Counted from the first letter of the stretch, positions 46,742 through 56,115 are shown. The stretch: 64,000 nucleotides of DNA from Thiodiazotropha sp050305635 (GCA_050305635.1 JBNLFS010000096.1:1-64000); one strand, 5' to 3'. Numbers and translations are program-made. Notes: a model not told the origin generated them from the sequence alone.

Positions 46742-47386
46742 CTAGACGTAGTAGACAGATTTCGTCATCAGCTTGGCGGTCAGTTTCATGGCGAATCTGA
46801 TCGGAGCGGGTAGGGGTGCTCCCCCAGACTCAAGCGCCATGTTCGCATGCTGAATCTCGTCTGTTTTCATCTGCTCCAGCACCGCATGGCTCTTCCTGTC
46901 CTGAGGGGGAATCTGCTGCAGGTGGGATTCCAGATGCGCTTCCACCTGATGCTCCGTTTCGGCGACAAAGCCCAGGCTCCATTTGTCCCCCGCCAGTCCA
47001 GCGGCGGCGCCGAGCATGAACGATCCGGCGTACCAGAGCGGATTGAGCAGGCTCTTGCGGTTGTCGAATGCCTCAAGACGACTCTCGCACCAGGCCAGAT
47101 GATCATTCTCCTCCTGGGCGGCGCGTTCCAGACGATCCCGGATTTCCGGGAGTTTCGCGGTCAGGGCCTGGCCCTGGTAGAGCGCCTGGGCGCACACCTC
47201 TCCGGTATGGTTGATGCGCATCAGGCGCGCGGTGAGGTCCCGCTCCTCCTCACTCAGATCCGCCTCCTCGAAAGCGGCGGCCGGGTCATCCCTTTCCGTG
47301 ACCTGCGGACGGCCAAACAGGGTTCGGACAGCGGTGTCCAAACCTATCAGAAACCGATCGGAGGGTGCGTAATCGCGGTGTGCCAT
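46742..47386 (-). CDS. coq7: 5-demethoxyubiquinone hydroxylase Coq7
   Basis: Coq7/UbiF-type di-iron monooxygenase (214 aa) that adds the last hydroxyl group in ubiquinone synthesis. Di-iron ligands are visible in NHTGEVCAQALYQ, EENDHLAWCESRL, LESHLQ and KTDEIQHANMAL. It replaces the flavin enzyme UbiF of E. coli, consistent with only UbiH and UbiI at 30-33 kb. Monocistronic on -. Confidence 0.94.
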   Translation of the reverse strand: MAHRDYAPSDRFLIGLDTAVRTLFGRPQVTERDDPAAAFEEADLSEEERDLTARLMRINHTGEVCAQALYQGQALTAKLPEIRDRLERAAQEENDHLAWCESRLEAFDNRKSLLNPLWYAGSFMLGAAAGLAGDKWSLGFVAETEHQVEAHLESHLQQIPPQDRKSHAVLEQMKTDEIQHANMALESGGAPLPAPIRFAMKLTAKLMTKSVYYV

Positions 47387-47456
47387 GGTAGTGTTCCTTC
47401 AACGGTTTGGCCGGGCCAGGCGGGGTCAAAACCATAACGCCAACAGCGGGTTTTAT

Positions 47457-48665
47457 TCAACCCTGTTCAAACCCTGTTACGGGTCCGGGCCATTGTCTGA
47501 GGATGAGTTCAGCCGGGTGCAGGACTTCGATTGAGATTCCGGCCTCGGCGATGAGTTCCCGAAACTGCAGGGCGCAGCCGGTATTGGTGGTGAGCAGAAT
47601 CCGGGGCTGAGTGGCTTTGATAGCGTCGATCTTTTTCAGGCCCAGTTGCCGGGAAAGTTGCGGCTGTGTCACCAGGTAGCTGCCGGCAGCGCCGCAGCAT
47701 ATCGCATTTTCGGGCAGGGGAATCAGTTCCAGAGCGGGGATCCGGCTGAGCAGTTCCATACTGCGATCATCCCGGGCCGAGCAGGGTATGTGCAGGGCGG
47801 CCTTGCAATGCAAAGGAGCCAGTTGAGGGAACTGTTGAGGCGGAATGCTTAGCAGAAAATCGACGATGGAGAGCAACGGTTGCTCGATCGCTTGCTGCTC
47901 CATGAGCTCAAGATGGCAGGCGCTGGCCAGGGTGATCACACATTCCGCACGGCTTTTAGCGCTCTGCTCTCGGTTTTGCTGACATAGAAGATCGGCTTGC
48001 TCCTCAAAGCCGTTGTGCCGGTGCAGGGCTCCGCAGCAGGCCTGGTGCTTGGGTATTTCGACCGCATAACCCAGACGCCGCAGCAGAATCAAAGCGGTCC
48101 TGTGCAGCGGATACTCGACATGCGGCGCGACGCAACCGGTAAACAGCTGTACCAGACGCCCCGTGGGACTTGCAGCGGGATGCAGTCCGGTCAGCTGCTG
48201 GTTCGGGACCTGCAACTGGCGAGCTAAGGACAGCAGCCGCTTAAGTCTGGGGACGGGAAGCGTTTTGAACAGCTGGGGGATTCCGAGTCTCGTCAAGGTT
48301 CGAAACGCACGTGTCAAGGCGGACAGGCGCTGCGGACGGATCAGCTGATCGAGGAGTCGTTTGCTCCACGGCCGCACGCCCTGGTGTTCGAGCATCAGCG
48401 AGCGACTTGTATCCAGAAGCTGCGAATAGTGCACGCCGGACGGGCAGGCTGCCTCGCAGGCGCGACAACCCAGGCAGCGATCCAGATGAACGCCGAGTCG
48501 GCTCTGCGTACCCAGTTCCCCTTTTGCCAGGGCCTGCATGAGACTGATCCTGCCCCGGGGTGAGTCGGCTTCGCTGGCAAGCAGAAGATAGGTTGGACAA
48601 TGAGGCAGACAGAGACCGCACTTTACGCAACGGTCCGCTTCTGAAAGCAGGTGTTCGGGTGTCAC
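47457..48665 (-). CDS. glcF: Glycolate oxidase iron-sulfur subunit-like protein (GlcF)
   Basis: 402 aa. Two 4Fe-4S motifs at the N-terminus (CVKCGLCLPHCP and CLGCRACEAACPSG) and two CCG domains further on (HQACCGALHRH at about residue 205-215; AICCGAAGSY at about 320). This is the GlcF layout, the electron-transfer subunit of glycolate oxidase, but glcD and glcE are not next to it, so it may serve another D-2-hydroxyacid dehydrogenase. Symbol is by similarity. Confidence 0.85.
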   Translation of the reverse strand: MTPEHLLSEADRCVKCGLCLPHCPTYLLLASEADSPRGRISLMQALAKGELGTQSRLGVHLDRCLGCRACEAACPSGVHYSQLLDTSRSLMLEHQGVRPWSKRLLDQLIRPQRLSALTRAFRTLTRLGIPQLFKTLPVPRLKRLLSLARQLQVPNQQLTGLHPAASPTGRLVQLFTGCVAPHVEYPLHRTALILLRRLGYAVEIPKHQACCGALHRHNGFEEQADLLCQQNREQSAKSRAECVITLASACHLELMEQQAIEQPLLSIVDFLLSIPPQQFPQLAPLHCKAALHIPCSARDDRSMELLSRIPALELIPLPENAICCGAAGSYLVTQPQLSRQLGLKKIDAIKATQPRILLTTNTGCALQFRELIAEAGISIEVLHPAELILRQWPGPVTGFEQG

Positions 48666-48935
48666 AGCGGGCAGATTCGGCTCGGAAAGAGTAGAATCTT
48701 ACCCGATTCGAAGCCCCGGTGGGTATCTTCCCATGCTTTCACTCGGGATTGGGGGATTTCTGGCCTCACCGGGGTGATCCGGCGGAGGTAAAATGAGCAA
48801 TCGGCGCCATGGCGGGCTATCATGTGATTCACTTTGAACAGACGGGTATCACACCCGGCTGACCGGCAACCGGGGGGGTAATGGTGCACGCCATGTCCGG
48901 ATCCCTGTTGGACAAGGCACTGCGAGGTTTGTGAT

Positions 48936-49244
48936 ATGTCCTACTTTCGCTACCACCTCTTTTTCTGCGTCAATGAACGGTCGGACGGCCGGCCCTGCTG
49001 TGCTCAGCATGGGTCGAAGGAGATGCGCGAATACCTGAAAGGTCGGGTCAAGGCGGAGGGATTGTCCGGTCCCGGCGGGATTCGGGTGAATATCGCGGGC
49101 TGTCTCGATCGCTGCGATCTGGGTCCCGTTCTGGTCGTTTATCCGGATGCGGTCTGGTATACCTATGTGGATCGCGAGGACCTGGACGAGATCCTGGACA
49201 AGCATCTCATCAAGGGAGAGCCGGTCGAGCGACTGATGATCTGA
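48936..49244 (+). CDS. Thioredoxin-fold (2Fe-2S) ferredoxin
   Basis: 102 aa of the Aae Fd/NuoE-like thioredoxin-fold ferredoxin family. Cluster cysteines: FFCVNERSDGRPCC at the N-terminus and NIAGCLDRCDLGPV in the middle; PGGIRVNIAGCLDRCDLGP is a typical block. Electron partner unknown. Single gene between glcF (divergent) and the lipoprotein. Confidence 0.9.
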   Translation: MSYFRYHLFFCVNERSDGRPCCAQHGSKEMREYLKGRVKAEGLSGPGGIRVNIAGCLDRCDLGPVLVVYPDAVWYTYVDREDLDEILDKHLIKGEPVERLMI

Positions 49245-49598
49245 TCCGGTAGTGTGTCGTGAGTCTGCGATCGATCCGGGAACGGCGTCAATCGTTCTCA
49301 TGAAGCGCTAGTGACTGGTTTTAAAGAGGTTTTCGAGTCCTTTCGGGTTGCTGTCGGGACGATGTTAAAGGGAATCCCGATCTGGCCGCTACCCTGAAGA
49401 AGCTCGGTGGGGTCCGATCAGGCGAACCGCTTTCTCTGCTTGTGCGAAAGCGTGAAGTGGGTTGGCTTTAGGGAGAAAAAAAGAGCCCTTGGATGGCTTA
49501 TAATCCCTTGCATTAGCCGAGTGTTTGTATAGTATTAAGAAATTAGTCTAAGTTTCCTCCCTTAATGGACTGTTTCCTATGGGATTTTGGAGTTTGCC
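49245..49598. other. Intergenic region upstream of the lipoprotein gene
   Basis: About 350 bases. The last 100 are AT-rich and probably carry the lipoprotein promoter. A stretch at 49.40-49.48 kb has hairpin potential but does not match a riboswitch class I know. Nothing else is supported. Confidence 0.4.
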
Positions 49599-51386
49599 AT
49601 GACAGGTCTCGCGCGTATTCTCACCCCGTTCTTCCTCATGATAGTGCTGGCCGCCTGCGGGGGTGGCGATGCGGAAACCCCGTGGGATAGTGGAACATCG
49701 CAGTCTGGCGACACGATTGAGGATTCCGGCACTGACAGCGCTTATATCGCAATCGGTAGCGGGTCGGGTGATGATTTCTCAGCGGGTGACCTGGATATTA
49801 CGGTCACCTCTTTATCCGCAGGCGGGCAAACCTCCATCAATGCGACCTTGGCGGACGCTTCGGGAAATCTTTATCAGGAGAGCGCGACCGTCACCTTTTC
49901 GTCGGACTGCATGGCATCGGGTTCAGCCAGCATCACCAGCCCGGTTGAAACATCAACAGGTGTGGTAACTGCTACGTACATCGCCCAGGGATGTTCCGGA
50001 ACTGACAATATACGGGCTACAACCACGATCAACGGCAACACGACCGTCGCCAGAGGCAGTGTCACTGTTCAAGGCGCCGAAATCGGTTCGCTCCAGTTCA
50101 TCTCTGCAGTGCCTTCCCTGATTGGCTTGCGCGGTGTCGGTCTTACGGAAGTCTCCAAGGTGACTTTCCAAGTTTTGGATCAGAACGGAAATCCGGTTGC
50201 ACGGCAGGCTGTTAACTTTTCTCTCAACACCAGCATTGGCGGTGTGTCAATTCCGCTGGGCGCGGATAAGTCAACTAGCGACACCAGCGGCTATGTCAAC
50301 ACGGATGTAAAATCCGGCACGGTACCGACATCCGTGCGGGTTACCGCTTCGCTCAGCGCCAATCCGCTGATTTCCACTCAGTCTGACGGACTGATTATCT
50401 CCACTGGTGTATCGGATCAGAACAGTTTTTCCATCAGCTCTTCGGATTTCAATCCGGAAACCTGGGGATATGATGGAGTTGAAGTAGCGATCACCATCCA
50501 CGCGGCTGATCATTTCAACAATCCGGTACCGGATGGCACCGCGATCTATTTCACGACGGAAGGCGGACAGATCCAGTCACAATGTCAAATTGCGGACGGT
50601 GCCTGTTCGGTAAATTGGACCAGTTCGAATCCACGACCGAGTAATGGGCGTGTGACCATCCTGGCAACCATGCTGGGAGAAGAGTCGTTTATTGATGCCA
50701 ACGGAAACGGCGTGCTGGATTTTGGTGATACGGCAGATTCGGATATTCCGGAAGCTTTCAGGGACGATGATGAAAACGGCATCCTGAACCGGGGCGCAGA
50801 GGAGTTTGTGGATTTCAATAACAACGGAGTCTATGACGGTTTGGGCGTGGACCCGGATTACAACGGTGCATTGTGCTGTGATGCGGCAGCAGTGGCGGAA
50901 GCGCAGGCTGCCGTTGCTTCCGGTGAGGACCCTGGAGTTTGCTACGGTGTAACCCCGACCACAACGCCGCAATGTAGTGCTGAGAAAAATATCCATGTAC
51001 GCAGTTCCACCAGGCTGATCATGGCGGAGAGTTTCGGGAGTATTACCCCGATCCAAGGTTTCACCGGAGGGGTCGTCGACCTCAGAAGTGGCGGCGTACT
51101 GGTGGGTTTTGAGATTGTTGGTCCTGATACCGGACAGGTTTTGCCTGCGGGTACCACCGTTGAATTCTCAAGTTCCAATGGTGAAGTTGCGGATAATTCG
51201 GATTACGAAATTCCTTCCACGACTTTTGATGCGACATTGGGTAGCGCTGAAGGCTTTGATACCTTCTATGTGGCCTTGGCACCGACAGAAAACCTGGAGT
51301 CTGGCGATGACTGGGGTGTGCTGATCGTTACCGTCACGACACCCGCGGGTAATGTCACCCGGGCATCTTTCGAGGTAATCGATTAG
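49599..51386 (+). CDS. Lipoprotein with invasin/Big_1-type Ig-like domains
   Basis: 595 aa. Signal peptide with lipobox VLAAC (Cys about residue 20), then a Gly/Asp/Ser-rich linker and a series of bacterial Ig-like (invasin/intimin Big_1) domains: ITVTSLSAGGQTSINATLAD..., VLDQNGNPVARQAVNFSL, and AADHFNNPVPDGTAIYFTTE. An acidic D-x-N-x-N-G segment at about residues 365-420 (DANGNGVLDFGD, DFNNNGVYDG) looks like calcium-binding loops. Function unknown; such proteins often sit at the surface. ATG 49599 is chosen for the lipobox and the GGAG upstream; the frame opens from TTG 49587. Maturation needs Lgt (41919). Confidence 0.85.
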   Translation: MTGLARILTPFFLMIVLAACGGGDAETPWDSGTSQSGDTIEDSGTDSAYIAIGSGSGDDFSAGDLDITVTSLSAGGQTSINATLADASGNLYQESATVTFSSDCMASGSASITSPVETSTGVVTATYIAQGCSGTDNIRATTTINGNTTVARGSVTVQGAEIGSLQFISAVPSLIGLRGVGLTEVSKVTFQVLDQNGNPVARQAVNFSLNTSIGGVSIPLGADKSTSDTSGYVNTDVKSGTVPTSVRVTASLSANPLISTQSDGLIISTGVSDQNSFSISSSDFNPETWGYDGVEVAITIHAADHFNNPVPDGTAIYFTTEGGQIQSQCQIADGACSVNWTSSNPRPSNGRVTILATMLGEESFIDANGNGVLDFGDTADSDIPEAFRDDDENGILNRGAEEFVDFNNNGVYDGLGVDPDYNGALCCDAAAVAEAQAAVASGEDPGVCYGVTPTTTPQCSAEKNIHVRSSTRLIMAESFGSITPIQGFTGGVVDLRSGGVLVGFEIVGPDTGQVLPAGTTVEFSSSNGEVADNSDYEIPSTTFDATLGSAEGFDTFYVALAPTENLESGDDWGVLIVTVTTPAGNVTRASFEVID

Positions 51387-51620
51387 TTCAGCCAGTCGGT
51401 TGATCGTCATTTAAAGCAGGCCCTCCACTGTTTCAGCTCAGGTTGAAACACTGGGGGGCTTCCCTTGTCACAACATGTATCTGTGATACTGTCGTTATTG
51501 AGCCGCACCCGAGCTAGGTTTGTTTTCAAACAAAATCTCCCGCTTGACGGTCCTCCGGTTATTCACGAACAATGTATGGGCTTAATTTCCTAGCTCCAGT
51601 TAAGAGGTTTAGATTCCCTC
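51387..51620. other. Intergenic region upstream of mlaF
   Basis: Contains an imperfect hairpin at about 51421-51460 (CCACTGTTTCA with TGAAACACTGG, one mismatch) without a T-run, a possible weak terminator of the lipoprotein gene. The mla promoter should lie in the rest. Confidence 0.4.
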
Positions 51621-52436
51621 GTGGATAGCAGTCAGACGCTGATCAAAATCCGTAACCTGACCTTCTCCCATGGTCAAAGGGTGATCTTCGATGGCGTGAA
51701 TATCGACATCCCCAAAGGCAAGGTGACCGCGATCATGGGGCCTAGTGGTACCGGTAAAACCACCCTGCTGAAGCTGATCGGGGGGCAGTTGCACCCGACC
51801 TCCGGGAGTATCGAGGTGGACGGTCAGAATGTGCATCGACTTTCACGCAAGGCTCTGTATCAATTGAGAATGCGTATGGGCATGCTGTTTCAGAGCGGCG
51901 CCTTGCTGACCGATCTCAATGTCTTCGATAACGTGGCCTACCCGATTCGCGAGCATACGAATCTGCCTGAGACCATGATTCGCCGGTTGGTGCTGATGAA
52001 ACTCGAGGCCGTGGGGCTGCGCGGTGCGCGGGACCTGATGCCTTCGGAACTCTCTGGGGGGATGGCGCGGCGTGTCGCACTGTCACGGGCAATCGCCCTC
52101 GATCCGATGATGGTGATGTACGATGAACCCTTCACCGGCCAGGATCCCATCTCGATGGGTGTGCTGGCCCAGTTGATCCGGCGTCTCAACGATGCGGTGG
52201 GGATCACCAGTATTCTGGTATCTCACGACGTGGAGGAGACTCTGGGTATCGCCGATCAGGTCTATGTGATCTCCCAGGGCAAGGTGATCGAGTCCGGTAC
52301 CCCCAAAGCGTTGCAATCCTCCGTTTCTCCAGCAGTGAAGCAGTTCCTTGGAGGGCTTCCCGACGGACCGGTGGGTTTCCATTACCAGGCGCCTGAACTC
52401 GCCGAGGATCTGTTGAGTATGCAGGGGGGCCATTGA
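51621..52436 (+). CDS. mlaF: Mla system ABC ATPase MlaF
   Basis: ABC ATPase (271 aa) that drives the MlaFEDB phospholipid transporter in the inner membrane. Walker A GPSGTGKTT, signature LSGGMARRVALSRA, Walker B MVMYDEPFTGQDP and the switch His in VSHDVEETL. GTG start at 51621, with AAGAGG 12-17 bases upstream. First gene of mlaF-mlaE-mlaD-mlaB. Confidence 0.95.
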   Translation: MDSSQTLIKIRNLTFSHGQRVIFDGVNIDIPKGKVTAIMGPSGTGKTTLLKLIGGQLHPTSGSIEVDGQNVHRLSRKALYQLRMRMGMLFQSGALLTDLNVFDNVAYPIREHTNLPETMIRRLVLMKLEAVGLRGARDLMPSELSGGMARRVALSRAIALDPMMVMYDEPFTGQDPISMGVLAQLIRRLNDAVGITSILVSHDVEETLGIADQVYVISQGKVIESGTPKALQSSVSPAVKQFLGGLPDGPVGFHYQAPELAEDLLSMQGGH

Positions 52437-53215
52437 TGCTGGATTCACTGGCGCATTTTGGACGACTGGGACTGAACGCGCTCGAGCGACTGGGCCGGGG
52501 GCACCTGCTGCTGGTCCAGATTCTCCTGGGTATCGGCAGCCTGTTGCGCCGCCTCGGCTTGCTGGTGAGTCAGGTTCACAGCATCGGCGTGCGCACCACC
52601 ACGATTATTATCGTGTCCGGGCTGTTCGTCGGGATGGTGTTGGGTCTGCAGGGTTATTATGTGCTGTCCCAGTTTGGCGCCGAGGAGAGTCTGGGGGTCA
52701 TGGTGGCCGCTTCTCTGGTGCGTGAACTGGGGCCGGTGGTGACCGCGCTGCTGTTTGCCGGGCGTGCCGGTTCCGCGTTGACTGCGGAGATCGGCCTGAT
52801 GAAGGCCACCGAACAGTTGTCCGGTCTGGAGATGATGGCGGTGGATCCGGTGCGCCGTATCCTCACTCCCCGTTTCTATGCCGGTTTTCTCTCAATGCCG
52901 TTGCTGGCGGCGATGTTCAGCGCGATCGGGGTGGTGGGTGGCTATTTCGTTTCCGTAGGGCTGCTGGGGGTCGATGACGGTGCGTTCTGGAGCCAGATGC
53001 AGTCCAAGATCGACTGGAGCGAGGACGTGATCAACGGCGTGATCAAGAGTTTCGTGTTCGGTTTCGTGTGTGCCTGGATTGCCCTGTTCCAGGGATACGA
53101 TGCGGTCCCCACCTCCAGTGGAGTGAGTGAGGCCACCACCCGCACGGTGGTGCATTCCTCTCTTGCGGTACTGGTGCTGGATTTTGTCCTGACGGCGTTG
53201 ATGTTCGGAGAATGA
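52436..53215 (+). CDS. mlaE: Mla system permease MlaE
   Basis: MlaE permease (259 aa), five or so membrane helices; ELGPVVTALLFAGRAGSALTAEI is the family core. ATG 52436 shares one base with the mlaF stop. A TTG codon 3 bases earlier is also in frame. Works as a dimer with MlaF and MlaB. Confidence 0.95.
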   Translation: MLDSLAHFGRLGLNALERLGRGHLLLVQILLGIGSLLRRLGLLVSQVHSIGVRTTTIIIVSGLFVGMVLGLQGYYVLSQFGAEESLGVMVAASLVRELGPVVTALLFAGRAGSALTAEIGLMKATEQLSGLEMMAVDPVRRILTPRFYAGFLSMPLLAAMFSAIGVVGGYFVSVGLLGVDDGAFWSQMQSKIDWSEDVINGVIKSFVFGFVCAWIALFQGYDAVPTSSGVSEATTRTVVHSSLAVLVLDFVLTALMFGE

Positions 53216-53697
53216 TGATGAAGATGAGACAGTTGGAGATCACCGTCGGCTTTTTTATGGCGGCCGGGCTGGTGGCGCTTTTCTTCCTGGCGATGCAGGT
53301 CAGCAATCTCGCAAGTATCTCCGGTGAGGAGGGTTATCAGGTGACCGCCCGGTTCGACAATATTGGCGGTCTCAAGGTGCGCTCTCCGGTGTCCATGGCC
53401 GGTGTCAGGATCGGACGGGTAACCGGCATCAGTTACGACCAGACCCGTTATGAAGCGCTGGTCACGATGTCCATCGAACCTCAGTACAATCAGATCCCCG
53501 ATGACAGTATCGCCAAGATCTACACCTCCGGTCTGCTGGGCGAGCAGTACATCGGATTGGATCCTGGAGGCAGTCTCGAGAATCTCAAACAGGGCAGTGA
53601 ATTGACCTTGACTCAATCCGCATTGGTGCTGGAGGAGATCATCGGTCAGTTTCTGTTCAGCAAGGCTGAAGAAAATGCCATCCCAAGCGAACCCTGA
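53212..53697 (+). CDS. mlaD: Mla system substrate-binding MCE protein MlaD
   Basis: 161 aa (E. coli 183): an N-terminal membrane anchor (ITVGFFMAAGLVALFFLAM) and a single MCE domain (YQVTARFDNIGGLKVRSPVSM and GLLGEQYIGLDPG). Six copies form the periplasmic ring that holds phospholipid. ATGATGATG at the start leaves a choice of ATG; ATGA overlap with mlaE favours 53212. Overlaps mlaB by 23 bases. Confidence 0.94.
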   Translation: MMMKMRQLEITVGFFMAAGLVALFFLAMQVSNLASISGEEGYQVTARFDNIGGLKVRSPVSMAGVRIGRVTGISYDQTRYEALVTMSIEPQYNQIPDDSIAKIYTSGLLGEQYIGLDPGGSLENLKQGSELTLTQSALVLEEIIGQFLFSKAEENAIPSEP

Positions 53698-54037
53698 TAA
53701 GACGTCTGAGACACAGATCGTTCGCTCGGGGGCCTTCCACTACCAGGTTCAGGGCGCCATGACCTTCGCGACTGCGAGAGGGCTGCTTGAGCAATCCAAG
53801 GCCCTGTTCGGTCGTCAGGAGCAAGTCGAGGTGGATCTCTCTGGAGTAACCCGAGCGGACAGCGCCGGTCTGGCGCTGGTGCTCGAATGGATGGCGGAAG
53901 CCGAGCAGCGTGGCGCCACGCTGCAATTGATAGGTATGCCGGAATCCCTGCAAGCCGTTGCGAGACTCTGTCAGATTGAGAAACTCTTCGCTCAGGCAGG
54001 CCAGCCCACTGACAACGGAACAGCGGCTGCGCTGTGA
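53675..54037 (+). CDS. mlaB: Mla system STAS-domain protein MlaB
   Basis: STAS-domain protein (120 aa) that binds MlaF and stabilises the complex. VDLSGVTRADSAGLALVLEWM carries the STAS signature. It starts inside mlaD, so it is co-translated. mlaC, normally between mlaD and mlaB, is absent from the cluster. Confidence 0.92.
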   Translation: MPSQANPDKTSETQIVRSGAFHYQVQGAMTFATARGLLEQSKALFGRQEQVEVDLSGVTRADSAGLALVLEWMAEAEQRGATLQLIGMPESLQAVARLCQIEKLFAQAGQPTDNGTAAAL

Positions 54038-54340
54038 CGGACCGGGATGCTTCCGATGCCCGCACACGAACCCTTGCCTGGTAAAGAGTGGATCTGTCTG
54101 TTTTGACTTCCCGCCGGGGTTTTCTGGGGTACTGTGAGCCACTGGAATCGACTAAAGACTTGATTTGTGACGTTGGCTCTTGAAAATTATTGGTTTTTGA
54201 TATTCAATTACCAATCCTATCCAGTTTCCCCCCCGATACTCAGCTAGTCACACGGTGTCGGACTGGATCCATACAGGTGAATAGAAGCGATTCGCGTCCA
54301 TTCGAAATCCCCAAGCATTCAAGTTGGAGATCCTCAATCA
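54038..54340. other. Intergenic region mlaB / trxA
   Basis: About 300 bases with the trxA promoter; I cannot place its boxes with confidence. No terminator with a T-run follows mlaB and no gene is supported. Confidence 0.4.
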
Positions 54341-54667
54341 ATGAGTGAGCTTATTGTTCATATAACTGACGATTCATTCGAATCCGATGTGCTGCAGTCC
54401 AGCCAACCGGTATTGATCGATTACTGGGCCGAATGGTGTGGTCCCTGCAAGATGATCGCGCCGGTGCTTGATGAAATCGCAAAAGAGTATGACGGTCGGT
54501 TGAAGGTGGCCAAGCTGAACATCGACGAGAATCCGAATACGCCGCCACGCTACGGAATCCGGGGAATTCCCACGCTGATGCTGTTCAAGAACGGCGAAGT
54601 CGAAGCTACCAAGGTGGGTGCGGTCTCCAAGTCGCAGCTCGTGGCCTTTATCGACAGTAACCTTTGA
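54341..54667 (+). CDS. trxA: Thioredoxin 1
   Basis: Thioredoxin (108 aa, standard size) with active site WCGPCK (Cys33, Cys36), the cis-Pro in GIRGIPTLMLF and the usual terminal helix. Reduces cytosolic disulfides (ribonucleotide reductase and others). trxA-rho adjacency is conserved in gammaproteobacteria. Confidence 0.97.
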   Translation: MSELIVHITDDSFESDVLQSSQPVLIDYWAEWCGPCKMIAPVLDEIAKEYDGRLKVAKLNIDENPNTPPRYGIRGIPTLMLFKNGEVEATKVGAVSKSQLVAFIDSNL

Positions 54668-54858
54668 TGAAATTCTCGGGTGCCGGATTCGCCGCCACTG
54701 TCTGCCTGCTCTGACCTCTGAAGATGTTCTGCTCCGCTCCGGCGCAACCCGAACCCAATCAAAGATAAAAGATCGCGACACCATGCCCGGTTTGGGCAGA
54801 TTTCCTTCCTGACTCATTTCTCATCATCATCATCATCAACAACAACGTCTGTACCACT
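54668..54858 (+). promoter_or_regulatory. rho leader
   Basis: Untranslated region before rho with a simple repeat run: TCATCATCATCATCATCAAC at 54821-54840 followed by AACAACG. The stretch is C-rich and poor in G, as expected for a Rho utilisation site. In E. coli rho is autoregulated by premature termination in its leader, so this could serve the same end. Confidence 0.5.
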
Positions 54859-56115
54859 ATGAATCTGACCGAACTCAAGAAAATGCCAGTCTCTGAACTG
54901 GCGGACCTGGCCAACGAAATGAAAATCGAGGGTATGGCCCGGACGCGCAAGCAGGATCTGATCTTCGCCATCCTCAAAGCACATGCCAAGAAGGGAGAAA
55001 GCATCTTCGGCGACGGGGTACTGGAGATACTTCAGGACGGTTTCGGATTTCTACGGTCCGGGGACAGCTCCTATCTGGCCGGACCCGACGACATCTATGT
55101 CTCGCCCAGCCAGATCCGCCGTTTCAGCCTGCGCACCGGCGATACCATCTCCGGTAAGATTCGCCCACCCAAGGATGGCGAGCGCTACTTTGCGCTGTTG
55201 AAGGTCGATGAGATCAACTATGACAAACCGGAAAATGCCAAGAGCAAGATCCTGTTTGAGAACTTCACCCCGCTGTTCGCCAACAAGCGGTTTCACCTGG
55301 AGATCGGCAACGGCAGTACCGAGGACATCACCGCCCGGACGATTGATCTGGTCGCCCCCATCGGTAAGGGGCAGCGTGGTCTGATCGTGTCCCCGCCAAA
55401 AGCGGGTAAGACCATGATGCTGCAGAACATTGCACAATCGATCACGCACAATCACCCGGAGTGCTATGTGATCGTTCTGCTGATCGACGAACGTCCCGAA
55501 GAGGTCACCGAGATGGCCCGTTCGGTACGGGGTGAAGTGATTTCCAGTACCTTCGACGAACCGGCCACACGGCATGTACAGGTCGCTGAGATGGTGATCG
55601 AGAAGGCCAAACGCCTGGTCGAGCACAAACGGGATGTGGTGATTCTGCTCGACTCCATCACCCGTTTGGCTCGGGCCTACAACACCGTGGTGCCCTCCTC
55701 CGGTAAGGTGCTGACCGGTGGTGTGGATGCCAACGCTCTGCATCGCCCGAAACGTTTCTTCGGCGCGGCGCGTAACGTGGAGGAGGGCGGCTCCCTGACC
55801 ATCCTGGCCACCGCTCTGGTGGATACCGGTTCGCGTATGGACGACGTGATCTACGAGGAGTTCAAAGGCACCGGTAACATGGAGGTCCACCTGGATCGGC
55901 GGATTGCGGAAAAACGCATCTTCCCCTCCATCAATATCAATCGTTCCGGCACCCGTCGTGAAGAGTTGTTGATGAAACCCGACGAGTTGCAGAAGATGTG
56001 GATCCTGCGCAAGATTCTCCACCCCATGGATGAACTCGCGGCGATGGAGTTCCTGTTCGACAAGCTCAAGGTCAGCAAGACCAACGATGAGTTTTTCGAT
56101 GCGATGAAGGGATGA
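54859..56115 (+). CDS. rho: Transcription termination factor Rho
   Basis: Rho (418 aa; E. coli 419), the hexameric RNA-dependent ATPase that ends transcription. N-terminal helix bundle and cold-shock-like RNA-binding domain (about 50-120), Walker A GLIVSPPKAGKT, the Q-loop/R-loop region and DSITRLARAYN all present. No clear ribosome site precedes ATG 54859. Ends at an intrinsic terminator. Confidence 0.97.
   Translation: MNLTELKKMPVSELADLANEMKIEGMARTRKQDLIFAILKAHAKKGESIFGDGVLEILQDGFGFLRSGDSSYLAGPDDIYVSPSQIRRFSLRTGDTISGKIRPPKDGERYFALLKVDEINYDKPENAKSKILFENFTPLFANKRFHLEIGNGSTEDITARTIDLVAPIGKGQRGLIVSPPKAGKTMMLQNIAQSITHNHPECYVIVLLIDERPEEVTEMARSVRGEVISSTFDEPATRHVQVAEMVIEKAKRLVEHKRDVVILLDSITRLARAYNTVVPSSGKVLTGGVDANALHRPKRFFGAARNVEEGGSLTILATALVDTGSRMDDVIYEEFKGTGNMEVHLDRRIAEKRIFPSININRSGTRREELLMKPDELQKMWILRKILHPMDELAAMEFLFDKLKVSKTNDEFFDAMKG

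Noticed and set aside
49380..49490. Possible cyclic-di-GMP (GEMM) riboswitch ahead of the lipoprotein
   Set aside because: A GAAA-like loop and purine-rich segments are present, but the conserved GEMM core and the receptor sequence are not.
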